From positions 35,279 through 99,278 of the forward strand of contig CACMTZ010000006.1 in the NCBI GenBank assembly GCA_902616725.1: DNA of 64,000 nucleotides, written 5' to 3'. Of the stretch, positions 17,822 through 27,682 are shown piece after piece. Within the stretch, counting starts at the first letter, position 1, and each line of letters opens with the position of its first letter. The stretch comes from an uncultured Pelagibacteraceae bacterium (GTDB lineage Bacteria > Pseudomonadota > Alphaproteobacteria > Pelagibacterales > Pelagibacteraceae). Below the pieces are notes generated by a model that ran no database searches, was not told the origin of the DNA, and saw only the letters and a program-made list of their open reading frames with translations. Made by a program: the position numbers and the translations under genes.

Positions 17822-20677
17822 TTATTGTAAAAGATTTTTTAAAAACTTACCTGTGTAACTTCCATTAACTTTACAAATTTCCTCAGGTTTTCCCTCAGCG
17901 ATAATTTTTCCCCCTTTTACACCACCCTCAGGACCCATATCAACAATATAATCTGCAGTTTTTATGACATCTAAATTGTGTTCTATAACAACAACTGTGT
18001 TACCCAATGAAACAAATGTATGTAAAATTTCTAATAATTTTTTTATGTCGTGTTGGTGAAGACCAGTAGTCGGTTCATCTAATATATACATTGTTCTTCC
18101 CGTCGACCTTTTTGATAATTCTTTAGCTAATTTAATTCTTTGTGCTTCACCCCCTGATAGAGTTGTAGCTTGTTGACCAATTTTTATATAGCCTAGACCA
18201 ACTTTTTTTAAAGTTAGCAATTTAGTCTTAATGTTTGAAATATTTTCAAAATATTCGCAACCTTCATCAACTGTCATGTTTAAAACATCCGCAATACTTT
18301 TATCTTTAAATTTTATTTCTAATGTTTCTCGGTTATATCTGGTTCCTTTACATTCATCGCATTGTATATAAACGTCTGGAAGAAAATGCATTTCATAAGT
18401 AATAACTCCATCTCCTTCACAAGCTTCACACCTACCTCCTTTGACATTAAAAGAGAACCTTCCTGGTTTGTATCCTCTTGTTTTTGACTCAGGTAATCCT
18501 GTAAACCAATCTCTGATTGGCCCAAAAGCTCCAGTGTAAGTTGCTGGATTAGATCTTGGGGTACGACCAATTGGTGATTGATCAATATCAATTATCTTAT
18601 CGATTAATTCCGTGCCTTTGAAACCTTTGAATGGTTTTGGAATTTTTCTAGATTTATTATTATTCAAAGTTAAGTTTAATGCATTGTATAATGTCTGTAA
18701 GATCAATGTTGACTTACCACTTCCTGATACACCGGTAACACAAGTTAAACTACCCAAAGGTATTTTTAAATTAACATTATTTAAATTATTACCAGTCGCA
18801 CCTGTTATTTCGAGAAACCTTCCATTTTTTGCTAATCTTCTTTTCCTTGGAACATCAATTCTTAATTTGTTTGAAAGATATTTTCCTGTGATACTAATTT
18901 TATTTTTTGTTATCTCATCAAAAGTTCCTTGTGCAACAACTTCACCACCTTTGTTTCCCGCTTCAGGACCAAGATCAATAATATGATCTGCATTTTCCAT
19001 CGTTTCAGTATCATGTTCAACTACTATTACTGTATTTCCCAAATCTCGTAATCTTTTAAGTGCATTGATCAGTTTTACATTATCTTTTTGATGCAAACCA
19101 ATAGATGGTTCATCTAACACATATAACACTCCAGTTAAACCAGAGCCAATTTGAGATGCTAAACGAATTCTTTGCGCTTCTCCACCCGATAAAGTACCAG
19201 ACTCTCTTGATAATGTAAGATAATCAAGACCAACATTTAAAAGAAAATTTAATCTTTCATTAATTTCTTTGAGGATATGTTCAGCAATTTTGACCTGCCT
19301 TTTATCTAAATTGAATTTTAAATCTTCAAACCATTTTGCAGCATCTAAAATTGATTTTTCAGTAACCTCACTAATGTGAAGGCCGTCAATTTTCACACAT
19401 AATGCCTCATCTTTTAATCTATGACCATTACATCTTTCACATTTAGTATCTGACTGATATTGGGCTATTTCTTCTCTTTTCCAATCACTATCGGTTTCTA
19501 AATATCTTCTCTCTAAATTATTTATTACCCCTTCAAATGTTTTTTTATGTGAGTATTTTTCGTAACCATCATCATATGAAAATTTTATTTCTTCATCATC
19601 AGATCCATAAAGAATAATATCCTTTATTTTTTTTGAAAGTTTTGACCATTTTTCATCTAACGAAAAGTTATAATGTTTTGCTAAAGAAGATAATGTTTGT
19701 GCATAATATAGAGTGGTTGTTTTAGCCCAGGGTTCTATGGCTCCATCCGCAATACTTTTTTTATGATTTGGTACTACTAAATTTGGATCAACATTTAGTT
19801 TAATTCCAATTCCCTCGCATTCCTCACAAGCACCAAAAGGACTATTAAATGAGAAAAGTCTTGGTTCAATTTCCTCAATTGTAAAGCCACTTTCAGGACA
19901 TGCAAATTTAGTTGAAAATATTAATTTTTCTACTTTTCTATATTTTTTTGGTAAGGTTTCATCTTCATATTCAACGAATACTAATCCATTCGCTAAATTT
20001 ACCGAAGACTCAATACTTTCAGCTAATCTGTTTCCTAAAGATGAATTTAGAACTATTCTATCGACCAGAATATATATGTCATGCTTAATTTTCTTATTTA
20101 ATTCAGGAACTTTATCAATATCATAAATTACATCGTCTACTTTGATCTTTCGAAAACCTCTTTTTTTATAATTTAGGATTTCTTTTTTATATTCTCCCTT
20201 TCTCCCTCTGACTACTGGAGCATAAATATATATTGTTGACTTTTTTGGCAGCTCTTTAATTTTATCCACAATTTGTGTAATCGTTTGTGAGGTGATTGGT
20301 TTACCTGTAAAAGGAGAATAGGGTATACCCGCTCTTGCATATAAAACACGCATGTAATCATATATTTCAGTTACTGTAGCAACAGTTGATCTTGGATTTT
20401 TAGAAGTATTTTTTTGTTCTATTGATATAGCTGGGCTTAACCCCTCGATTAAGTCAACATTTGGCTTTTTCATTTTATCTAAAAATTGTCTTGCATAAGC
20501 GGATAAACTCTCAACATACCTTCTTTGGCCTTCTGCATAGACTGTATCAAAAGCTAAAGACGACTTTCCTGATCCTGATAGACCAGTTATGACAACAAAT
20601 TTATCTTTGGGTATCTCTAAAGAAACATTTTTTAAATTGTGTTCTTTAGCTCCTTTAATAACTATCTTTTTCATCAT
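17822..20677 (-). CDS. uvrA: Excinuclease ABC subunit A
   Basis: DNA damage recognition ATPase of nucleotide excision repair, 951 residues. Two ABC modules are seen: Walker [10 protein letters not shown] near residue 32 and GVSGSGKST near residue 650, with LSGGEAQRI signatures in both. Zinc-finger CxxC pairs are intact ([30 protein letters not shown]). The start is one of two adjacent ATGs at 20677/20674. It is divergent from ssb, an arrangement common in proteobacteria. Confidence 0.97.
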   Translation of the reverse strand: MMKKIVIKGAKEHNLKNVSLEIPKDKFVVITGLSGSGKSSLAFDTVYAEGQRRYVESLSAYARQFLDKMKKPNVDLIEGLSPAISIEQKNTSKNPRSTVATVTEIYDYMRVLYARAGIPYSPFTGKPITSQTITQIVDKIKELPKKSTIYIYAPVVRGRKGEYKKEILNYKKRGFRKIKVDDVIYDIDKVPELNKKIKHDIYILVDRIVLNSSLGNRLAESIESSVNLANGLVFVEYEDETLPKKYRKVEKLIFSTKFACPESGFTIEEIEPRLFSFNSPFGACEECEGIGIKLNVDPNLVVPNHKKSIADGAIEPWAKTTTLYYAQTLSSLAKHYNFSLDEKWSKLSKKIKDIILYGSDDEEIKFSYDDGYEKYSHKKTFEGVINNLERRYLETDSDWKREEIAQYQSDTKCERCNGHRLKDEALCVKIDGLHISEVTEKSILDAAKWFEDLKFNLDKRQVKIAEHILKEINERLNFLLNVGLDYLTLSRESGTLSGGEAQRIRLASQIGSGLTGVLYVLDEPSIGLHQKDNVKLINALKRLRDLGNTVIVVEHDTETMENADHIIDLGPEAGNKGGEVVAQGTFDEITKNKISITGKYLSNKLRIDVPRKRRLAKNGRFLEITGATGNNLNNVNLKIPLGSLTCVTGVSGSGKSTLILQTLYNALNLTLNNNKSRKIPKPFKGFKGTELIDKIIDIDQSPIGRTPRSNPATYTGAFGPIRDWFTGLPESKTRGYKPGRFSFNVKGGRCEACEGDGVITYEMHFLPDVYIQCDECKGTRYNRETLEIKFKDKSIADVLNMTVDEGCEYFENISNIKTKLLTLKKVGLGYIKIGQQATTLSGGEAQRIKLAKELSKRSTGRTMYILDEPTTGLHQHDIKKLLEILHTFVSLGNTVVVIEHNLDVIKTADYIVDMGPEGGVKGGKIIAEGKPEEICKVNGSYTGKFLKNLLQ

Positions 20678-20767
20678 AATTTTTGTTGCTTTGACTTAAT
20701 AAAATTAATATTCAGAGTAAATTGTGGTATAGTTCTAATTAACAAATTTAACAAATATTAAAATATT

Positions 20768-21217
20768 ATGGCTGGAAGTTTAAATAAAGTACTTTTAATT
20801 GGTCGTTTGGGCGCAGATCCAGAGATCAAACAAATGGTAAATGGCAAAAGTGTTGCACGATTAAGTCTGGCAACAAGTCAATCTTGGAAAGATAAGAATA
20901 CTGGTGAAAAAAAAGAAAAAACAGAATGGCACCGTATAGTTGTATTCAATGAGGGATTAGTAAATGTTGTTCAACAATATTTAAAAAAGGGAGCCCAAAT
21001 ATATGTTGAAGGACAATTAACAACTCGAAAATGGAAAGATGAGCAGTCTGGTCAAGACAAATACTCAACTGAAATTGTTATTCAAGGATATAACTCATCT
21101 TTAACTATGTTAGGTGGAGGTAATTCAGGTGGAAGTATTTCAAATGATAATACTCAATCTAATAATGATGACATGTCACAAATTTCAAATGACATGGATG
21201 ATGAAATTCCATTTTAA
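20768..21217 (+). CDS. ssb: Single-stranded DNA-binding protein
   Basis: A 149-residue SSB with an N-terminal OB fold ([37 protein letters not shown]), a flexible Gly/Ser/Asn-rich linker and the acidic partner-binding tip DDEIPF. A TATAGT hexamer about 35 nt upstream is a plausible -10. No convincing LexA box was found in the spacer shared with uvrA. Five nt separate it from gyrA. Confidence 0.96.
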   Translation: MAGSLNKVLLIGRLGADPEIKQMVNGKSVARLSLATSQSWKDKNTGEKKEKTEWHRIVVFNEGLVNVVQQYLKKGAQIYVEGQLTTRKWKDEQSGQDKYSTEIVIQGYNSSLTMLGGGNSGGSISNDNTQSNNDDMSQISNDMDDEIPF

Positions 21218-21222
21218 TATTT

Positions 21223-23802
21223 ATGCAAAAAACTGAAATTCCTGAGGATAAGAATATTAAATTAATCTCGATGCATGATGAGATGAGCTCATCTTATCTA
21301 TCGTATGCAATGAGTGTTATAGTCAGTAGAGCACTTCCTGATATACGAGATGGTTTAAAACCAGTTCATAGAAGAATTTTGTATGCGATGTACAAAGGTG
21401 GATATGATTGGTCAAAACAATTTAGAAAATCTGCAAGAATTGTTGGAGATGTCATTGGTAAGTATCACCCGCATGGAGATCAGTCAGTTTATGATGCTCT
21501 AGTAAGAATGGTTCAGGATTTTTCAATGAGCTTGCCTTTAGTTGATGGACAGGGAAATTTTGGATCTATTGATGGCGATCCCGCTGCTGCGATGAGATAT
21601 ACAGAAACTAGATTATCTAAAGTTTCACAATATTTAATTGATGATATCGAAAAAAATACAATTTCATTTAAAAATAATTACGACGAAACGGAGAAAGAAC
21701 CAACAGTTTTACCAGCTCAATTTCCTAATTTATTAGTTAATGGTGCAGGTGGAATTGCAGTTGGAATGGCAACTAGCATACCACCACATAATCTAGGTGA
21801 AATAATTAACGGAACATTAGCTTTAATTGAAAATAAAGATATTAAAATTAAAGATCTTATGAAGCATATTCCTGGACCTGATTTTCCAACTGGAGGAGTA
21901 ATAATTGGAAAAGATATGATCAAACAAGGTTATAACAAAGGCAGAGGTTCTTTTAAAATTAGAGGTGAAATTTCTATAGAAAGTTTAAAAAATGGAAGAG
22001 AAAGATTGGTTATCACATCAATTCCTTATCAAGTTAATAAATCTGTTTTGAATGAGAGAATTGCTCAGCTTGTTAGAGAAAAAAAAATTGAGGGTATAAG
22101 AGATATAAGAGATGAGTCTAACCGAGAAGGAATCAGAGTTTCAATAGATTTGAGAAGTGGAGTAGAACCAGAAACAGTAAAAAGACAACTTTACAAGAAT
22201 ACACAAATTGAAAGTTCATTTGGATTTAATACACTTGCAATAGTTGATGGCAAACCTGAAACTTGTAACTTAAAAGATTTCTTATCAAATTTTTTATCCT
22301 TTAGAGAGGACGTTGTAGTCAAAAAAACAAAATTTGATTTACAAAAAGCAGAAGAGCGAGCACATATCTTAATAGGTTTATCGGTATCAGTTGAAAATTT
22401 AGACAAAGTTATCAAAATAATCAGATCATCAAAAAATCCAGAAGATGCAAAGAAATCTCTTTTACAAACCAAATGGAAAATTAATAAGTCAAAAAAATTA
22501 ATTTCACTTGTAGAAAGTTCAAAATCAAAAACTTTATACTCCTTATCAACTTTACAAGTTAATGCTATTTTAGAATTAAGATTACAAAAACTGACAGCGT
22601 TAGGAATAAATGAAATTGAAATAGAAATTAAGAAGTTAGCTGAATTAATTACGAAATATAAAAAAATAATTTCGTCTAAAAAAGAATTGTTAAAAGTTAT
22701 TAGCGAAGAGTTAAAGAATATTAAAGATAAATATTCATTACCCCGAAGAACTAAAATAATTGATGCTGTATTAAATTACGATATAGAAGAAACCATTCAA
22801 AAACAATCTGTATTGATTACAGTTACATTGCAGGGATACATTAAACGTGGGTCTTTGAATAGTGTTAAGACACAAAAAAGAGGAGGTAAAGGAAAAACTG
22901 GCATGACTACTAGAAATGAAGACTCTGTAGTCCAAACTCTATCTGTTAATACTCATACCTCAGTTTTGTTTTTCTCTACAGAAGGTTTAGTTTATAGAAT
23001 AAAAGCCTGGAAAATACCTGAGGGATCTTCAGTTTCTAAGGGAAAATCGTTGTTTAATATTCTTCCACTAAAAAACCATCAGTCAATAAGTTCTATTATG
23101 CCTTTTCCCGATAATGAATCTGAAATGAAAAATTATCAAATTGTATTTGCTACCGCTCAAGGGAAAATCAGAAAAAATAGTTTAGAGGATTTTTCTTCAA
23201 TCAATACATCTGGAAAAATTGCAATGAAATTAGACAATAATGATAAAATTGTGGGAGTAAAAATTTGCAAGGATGATCAAGATATAATTTTAAGTACCAA
23301 ATTAGGAAAATGCATACGTTTTGAGTCCAAAAAATTGAGAGTTTTTAAGGGTAGATCCTCTAAAGGGATTAAAGGTATTGTTTTGTCTCCAAACGATCAA
23401 ATTGTCTCTCTTTCAATTATAGATAATGATAAATCAAAAAAAAATGGGAAGAAATCAAAAGATGAGCAATCAGAATTAAAAGCTAAAGAAAAGTTCATAT
23501 TATCAATTACTGAAAATGGTTTTGGTAAAAAAACTAGTCATACGGAATATAGAGTAACTAATAGAGGTGGGAAGGGAATTATCGGAATTATAAATTCACC
23601 AAGAAATGGTAATATTTCATCCTCTTTCCCTGTATATGATGGTGATGAAATACTTATATCTACTAACAAAGGAAGAGTAATACGTGTAGCGGTAAAAGAA
23701 ATTAGGACTGCGGGTAGAAATACTCAGGGTGTTAGAATTATTAAATTAACTGGAGAAGAAAAAGTTGTTTCAGCTGATAAAATAGATGATAACTTAGTTT
23801 AA
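21223..23802 (+). CDS. gyrA: DNA gyrase subunit A
   Basis: Type II topoisomerase subunit, 859 residues. The catalytic tyrosine is Y126 in [13 protein letters not shown]. The C-terminal beta-pinwheel domain includes QKRGGKG (about residue 550), the GyrA box that separates gyrase from ParC. A lysine/serine-rich insertion (about residues 735-755) lies in the C-terminal domain. It overlaps coaD by one base. Confidence 0.96.
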   Translation: MQKTEIPEDKNIKLISMHDEMSSSYLSYAMSVIVSRALPDIRDGLKPVHRRILYAMYKGGYDWSKQFRKSARIVGDVIGKYHPHGDQSVYDALVRMVQDFSMSLPLVDGQGNFGSIDGDPAAAMRYTETRLSKVSQYLIDDIEKNTISFKNNYDETEKEPTVLPAQFPNLLVNGAGGIAVGMATSIPPHNLGEIINGTLALIENKDIKIKDLMKHIPGPDFPTGGVIIGKDMIKQGYNKGRGSFKIRGEISIESLKNGRERLVITSIPYQVNKSVLNERIAQLVREKKIEGIRDIRDESNREGIRVSIDLRSGVEPETVKRQLYKNTQIESSFGFNTLAIVDGKPETCNLKDFLSNFLSFREDVVVKKTKFDLQKAEERAHILIGLSVSVENLDKVIKIIRSSKNPEDAKKSLLQTKWKINKSKKLISLVESSKSKTLYSLSTLQVNAILELRLQKLTALGINEIEIEIKKLAELITKYKKIISSKKELLKVISEELKNIKDKYSLPRRTKIIDAVLNYDIEETIQKQSVLITVTLQGYIKRGSLNSVKTQKRGGKGKTGMTTRNEDSVVQTLSVNTHTSVLFFSTEGLVYRIKAWKIPEGSSVSKGKSLFNILPLKNHQSISSIMPFPDNESEMKNYQIVFATAQGKIRKNSLEDFSSINTSGKIAMKLDNNDKIVGVKICKDDQDIILSTKLGKCIRFESKKLRVFKGRSSKGIKGIVLSPNDQIVSLSIIDNDKSKKNGKKSKDEQSELKAKEKFILSITENGFGKKTSHTEYRVTNRGGKGIIGIINSPRNGNISSSFPVYDGDEILISTNKGRVIRVAVKEIRTAGRNTQGVRIIKLTGEEKVVSADKIDDNLV

Positions 23803-24296
23803 TGAATAAAGTTGCAATCTATCCTGGAACATTTGATCCAATTACGTTTGGCCATATTGATGTTATTAAAAAAGGTTTAAAACTTTTTGATAAGATTGTT
23901 GTTGCAGTATCTAACGTTGAAAATAAGGATTATTTATTCGATTCTGATGAACGAATTGAAATTGTAAAAAAAGCTTTATTTTATGATTTGAAACTGAACA
24001 AAAAAAAAGTTGTCGTAATTTCTTTTAGCTCTTTAACCACTGAATTATGCAAAAAATATAAATCAAATATTATTTTAAGAGGATTAAGAGCGGTTTCAGA
24101 TTTTGAATATGAATTTCAACTAGCAGGGATGAATAGAAAATTAAATAAAAATATTGAAACTCTTTTTTTAATGTCTGATGTTGAAAATCAGATTATTTCA
24201 TCAAGATTTGTTAAAGAAATAGTAAATTTAAAAGGTGATATCAAAAAATTTACTACCAAAAGTACAATTAAATTACTAAAAAGAAAATATGAATAA
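23802..24296 (+). CDS. coaD: Phosphopantetheine adenylyltransferase
   Basis: Penultimate enzyme of coenzyme A synthesis, 164 residues. The nucleotidyltransferase motif is PGTFDPITFGHIDVI (TxGH form) near the N-terminus, and ISSRFVKE near the C-terminus completes the active site. It overlaps gyrA by one base and the next gene by 8 nt. The order gyrA-coaD-peptidylprolyl isomerase-tgt is typical of alphaproteobacteria. Confidence 0.95.
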   Translation: MNKVAIYPGTFDPITFGHIDVIKKGLKLFDKIVVAVSNVENKDYLFDSDERIEIVKKALFYDLKLNKKKVVVISFSSLTTELCKKYKSNIILRGLRAVSDFEYEFQLAGMNRKLNKNIETLFLMSDVENQIISSRFVKEIVNLKGDIKKFTTKSTIKLLKRKYE

Positions 24297-24849
24297 AATT
24301 TTAATAAATATATTTATTTTCTTTTTTTTAACCATAAACCAAGTAATGTCAGAGGAGAATATTATGATTTTGAAACTTAAAGATGGAGATGTTAAAATTG
24401 AATTATTTGAAGATGTAGCACCTAATCATGTTAAAAGAATTAAAGATTTAGCCAATAGTGGTAAATATGATAATGTTGTTTTTCACAGAGTTATTGATGG
24501 TTTCATGGCACAAACTGGTGATGTAAAATTTGGAAATTCATCGTCAAGTGATTTTAATTTAAGAATGGCAGGAATGGGAGGATCAGATTTACCAGACCTA
24601 AAACAAGAATTTAATAATTTACCTCATGATAGAGGAACTTTATCTATGGCTAGATCACAAGATCCAAATAGTGCAAATAGCCAATTTTTCATTTGTTTTA
24701 AACCTGCTCCTTTTCTAGATAACCAATATACAGTTTTTGGAAAAGTGATCGAGGGAATGGAATTTATTGATAAAATTAAACGTGGTGATGAAAATAATAA
24801 TGGTGCCGTCACAGACCCAGATAAAATAATTAGTTTTAAATCATTATAA
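24289..24849 (+). CDS. Exported cyclophilin-type peptidyl-prolyl isomerase
   Basis: A 186-residue cyclophilin with an N-terminal signal peptide (hydrophobic residues 3-17, probable cleavage near VMS-E). The active-site stretches are FHRVIDGFMAQTGD, RGTLSMARSQDPNSANSQFFI and NQYTVFGKVIEGMEFID. The signal peptide suggests a periplasmic folding helper (PpiA-like) rather than the cytoplasmic PpiB. Overlaps coaD by 8 nt. Confidence 0.9.
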   Translation: MNKILINIFIFFFLTINQVMSEENIMILKLKDGDVKIELFEDVAPNHVKRIKDLANSGKYDNVVFHRVIDGFMAQTGDVKFGNSSSSDFNLRMAGMGGSDLPDLKQEFNNLPHDRGTLSMARSQDPNSANSQFFICFKPAPFLDNQYTVFGKVIEGMEFIDKIKRGDENNNGAVTDPDKIISFKSL

Positions 24850-24855
24850 TATTTA

Positions 24856-25968
24856 ATGGCATTAAAAGAATTTGCCTTTAAATTATTGAACAAAGATGGC
24901 TATGCAAGAGAAGGAATTATAGAAACGCATAGAGGTATTATTAGAACTCCTGCTTTTATGCCAGTTGGAACTCAGGCAACTGTAAAAGCTTGCACGATTG
25001 ATGATATTAAGAGAACTGGCTCAGATATAATTTTAGCTAATACATATCATTTAATGATCCGTCCAGGAGTTGAACGAATTCAAAACGCTGGCGGATTACA
25101 TTCCTTTATGAATTGTAATTTACCAATACTTACTGACTCAGGTGGTTTTCAAGTAATGTCTCTTTCAAAATTAAATAAAATAGACCGAGAAAAAGGTGCA
25201 ATTTTTAACTCTCATGTTGATGGAAAAAAATTTTATTTGAGCCCTGAAGAAAGTATAAAAATTCAACTTGGTTTGAACTCAGATATTGTAATGATCATGG
25301 ATGAATGTCCAAAGAAAACGGATGACTATGAACTGATTAAAAAATCAATGGAACTATCATTATATTGGGCTGATAGATCCAAAAAAGCCTTTGGAAAAAA
25401 TCCTCATAAAGCTCTTTTTGGCATAGTCCAAGGAGGCCTTTTTAAAGATTTGAGACTTTTGTCTCTAAAAGGTTTGTTAAATCTAAATTTTGATGGATAT
25501 GCTATTGGTGGTCTTGCAGTTGGTGAAACACAAGAGGAAATGTTTAAAGTTTTGGATGACATTAAGGAAAATCTTCCAGAAAATAAACCACATTATTTAA
25601 TGGGTGTAGGCACACCTTCTGATATTTTGGGTGCAGTTAAAAGAGGAATAGACATGTTTGATTGTGTAATGCCGACTAGATCAGGGAGAACAGGTCTGGC
25701 TTTTACATGGAATGGAAGAATAAATATTAAAAATAATAAATATCAAAATGACAATTCACCTCTTGATGAAAACTGTAAGAATTTAAATTTAAACAAATAT
25801 TCAAAAAATTATTTGAATCATTTATTCAATACTAATGAAATTTTAGGGTCGATGCTTTTAACGTTAAATAATATCAACTTTTATCAAGAATTAATGAGCG
25901 AAATAAGAAAAAATATTCAAAAAGGCACTTTTAATGAATTTCATGATAAATACATAGATAAGTTGTGA
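24856..25968 (+). CDS. tgt: Queuine tRNA-ribosyltransferase lacking most of its zinc site
   Basis: Exchanges guanine-34 for preQ1 in GUN-anticodon tRNAs, 370 residues. The catalytic core is intact: LTDSGGFQVMS (catalytic Asp), IVQGG, and GGLAVGE, and FDCVMPTRSGRTG. The family zinc site (Cys302, Cys304, Cys307 and His333 in E. coli numbering) aligns here to C307, N309, L312 and N338, so three of four ligands are replaced while the surrounding KYSKNYLNHLFNTNEILG block remains well conserved. Folding without zinc is inferred. It is the last gene before tRNA-Lys. Confidence 0.95.
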   Translation: MALKEFAFKLLNKDGYAREGIIETHRGIIRTPAFMPVGTQATVKACTIDDIKRTGSDIILANTYHLMIRPGVERIQNAGGLHSFMNCNLPILTDSGGFQVMSLSKLNKIDREKGAIFNSHVDGKKFYLSPEESIKIQLGLNSDIVMIMDECPKKTDDYELIKKSMELSLYWADRSKKAFGKNPHKALFGIVQGGLFKDLRLLSLKGLLNLNFDGYAIGGLAVGETQEEMFKVLDDIKENLPENKPHYLMGVGTPSDILGAVKRGIDMFDCVMPTRSGRTGLAFTWNGRINIKNNKYQNDNSPLDENCKNLNLNKYSKNYLNHLFNTNEILGSMLLTLNNINFYQELMSEIRKNIQKGTFNEFHDKYIDKL

Positions 25969-25999
25969 TAAAGAAACTATATGTCTCATCAATTCCTAT

Positions 26000-26027
26000 T
26001 TGAAATATTAAAATAAATATGTATATA
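26000..26027 (+). promoter_or_regulatory. Promoter of tRNA-Lys
   Basis: TTGAAA at 26000-26005 and TATATA at 26022-26027, separated by 16 nt, place a transcription start just ahead of the tRNA at 26040. This is a good sigma-70 type match in otherwise featureless AT-rich DNA. Confidence 0.55.
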
Positions 26028-26039
26028 CGAAGTAATTTT

Positions 26040-26115
<76 letters not shown>

Positions 26116-26126
26116 TCAATTAATAC

Positions 26127-26948
26127 TTATATTTTAATTGGTGGGTAATCCAAAATTATACTATTTGTCCACTCGTTTATTTTTTTAATTCGATTGTCAG
26201 GTGAGGGGTGTGTGCTAAGAAATTCAGATTGTTTTTTTCCCTTACTAAATTTTTTCATTCTTTCCCAAATTTTAGGCGTTTCTCTTATATCGTAACCAGA
26301 CAAAGAGGCAAAAATCATACCCAAATAGTCAGCTTCAGTTTCCTGCTTTCTATTGAAAGGGTTCATTATACCTAGTTGAGAGACCATACCAATAGTATTC
26401 ATACCTGTTGTTCTATTAACTTGAGATAATTTTCCACCAGATAATATATCAATAACATTTGTCCCTACGTTTAAAACAACACCTCGGCTCGCTCGTTCTA
26501 TGGAGTGTTTTGCTACAGCATGTGCAATTTCATGACCCATGACGGCAGCTAAGCCATCAGTATTTTTGGTTACTTCTAATATGCCTGAAAAAACTGCTAT
26601 CTTACCTCCCGGCATACAAAATGCATTTCTCATATTTTTTTTATCGATTAATATATATTCCCAATCAAAACCAACTGTTGGATCATCAAGTTTTGATTGA
26701 TAAAAATATTCTCCTATAGAATTTTCCATTCTTTTGCCAATTTCTTTAATTTGATTAAGTTTTGGTCCTGTTATTAATTTTTCTTTTTCCTTAATTTTTT
26801 CAAAAATTTGGGCTGCCTGAGCATTTAATTTAGCTTCAGGGATTAGTTTTAATTGTTTTCGATCAGTGATTGGTGCAGTAGCACATGAATTCAGAGCTAA
26901 ACTACAACAAGTACAACCAACATAAGTTAAGAATTTTCTTCTATCCAT
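26127..26948 (-). CDS. M48-family metalloprotease, Tat-type lipoprotein signal
   Basis: A 273-residue periplasmic zinc metalloprotease. The HEIAH motif (residues 133-137) is the HExxH zinc site, with a downstream ETEADYLG glutamate ligand. The N-terminus combines a twin-arginine-like DRRKFL (residues 2-7) with a lipobox LNSC (C22), so it may be a lipoprotein exported folded by the Tat system encoded at 11949-13127. Similar to the LoiP/YggG group of envelope quality-control proteases. Convergent to tRNA-Lys. Confidence 0.88.
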   Translation of the reverse strand: MDRRKFLTYVGCTCCSLALNSCATAPITDRKQLKLIPEAKLNAQAAQIFEKIKEKEKLITGPKLNQIKEIGKRMENSIGEYFYQSKLDDPTVGFDWEYILIDKKNMRNAFCMPGGKIAVFSGILEVTKNTDGLAAVMGHEIAHAVAKHSIERASRGVVLNVGTNVIDILSGGKLSQVNRTTGMNTIGMVSQLGIMNPFNRKQETEADYLGMIFASLSGYDIRETPKIWERMKKFSKGKKQSEFLSTHPSPDNRIKKINEWTNSIILDYPPIKI

Positions 26949-26978
26949 TTTTAATTATCATTGATAATATATTTTAAA

Positions 26979-27056
26979 ATGAATCTAAATAATAAAATAT
27001 TAGTATTTTTATTTATTATTGCGATTTCTTTTGTAGTTTACTCTAGTTTTAAATAA
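26979..27056 (+). CDS. Possible 25-residue single-helix membrane peptide
   Basis: An ATG at 26979 opens a 25-codon frame ending TAA at 27056. The peptide has a short polar start (MNLNNK) followed by about 15 hydrophobic residues and ends YSSFK, the shape of a small bacterial membrane protein. It lies 5 nt before the DUF502 gene on the same strand, in a spacer otherwise free of genes. No clear Shine-Dalgarno sequence. It may be chance in AT-rich DNA. Confidence 0.35.
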   Translation: MNLNNKILVFLFIIAISFVVYSSFK

Positions 27057-27061
27057 ATTTT

Positions 27062-27682
27062 ATGAAAAAGAATAAAAAAAAACGATCACTTACTCTTATT
27101 CTTAGAAATTATTTCATAACGGGTGTAGTGGTATTAATTCCTATTGGTTTTACTTTATATTTAAGTAAAATTTTAATAGGAATTTCTTCTAAAATAATTC
27201 CAGAAAATATAAATCCTAATAACTACTTACCTTTTGCAATACCTGGAATAGAAATAATTATTTCTGTAGCATTTATAACAATTGTTGGGGGATTATCATT
27301 ATCCTTTTTAGGTAAACGAATTCTCAAACTTATTGATGATTTATTTAAAAGAATTCCAGTTTTAAGGACTATTTATTCGGCTATAGTACAAATGACCGAG
27401 ACATTTTCTAATAAAGATGACAATGATAAAAAAAGTGTTGTTTTAGTAGAATACCCAAGAAAAGGTGTTTGGGCTGTTGGATTTGCAACAAAAGAAAATA
27501 AAGGTGAAATGGCTGAAAAAACAAATAAAAAACTAATAAACGTATTTGTTCCAACTACACCAAATCCTACAAGTGGTTTTTTACTAATGTTTCCTATAGA
27601 TGAAGTTATATATCTGAATATGACATTTGAAGAGGCATCCAAATTTATTGTTTCTGCAGGAACATCCACAGGTAAGAATTAA
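27062..27682 (+). CDS. DUF502 family membrane protein
   Basis: A 206-residue conserved membrane protein. Two N-proximal hydrophobic helices (about residues 14-33 and 58-81) flank a short loop; the soluble part carries family stretches RIPVLRTIYSAIVQM and VFVPTTPNPTSGFLLMFP. No biochemical function is established for the family. It converges on recG with a 4-nt overlap; DUF502 and recG are neighbours in many alphaproteobacteria. Confidence 0.85.
   Translation: MKKNKKKRSLTLILRNYFITGVVVLIPIGFTLYLSKILIGISSKIIPENINPNNYLPFAIPGIEIIISVAFITIVGGLSLSFLGKRILKLIDDLFKRIPVLRTIYSAIVQMTETFSNKDDNDKKSVVLVEYPRKGVWAVGFATKENKGEMAEKTNKKLINVFVPTTPNPTSGFLLMFPIDEVIYLNMTFEEASKFIVSAGTSTGKN

Noticed and set aside
20678..20767. 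Possible LexA/SOS box between uvrA and ssb
   Set aside because: Only one GTTC half-site is present; the alphaproteobacterial GTTC-N7-GTTC arrangement is not.
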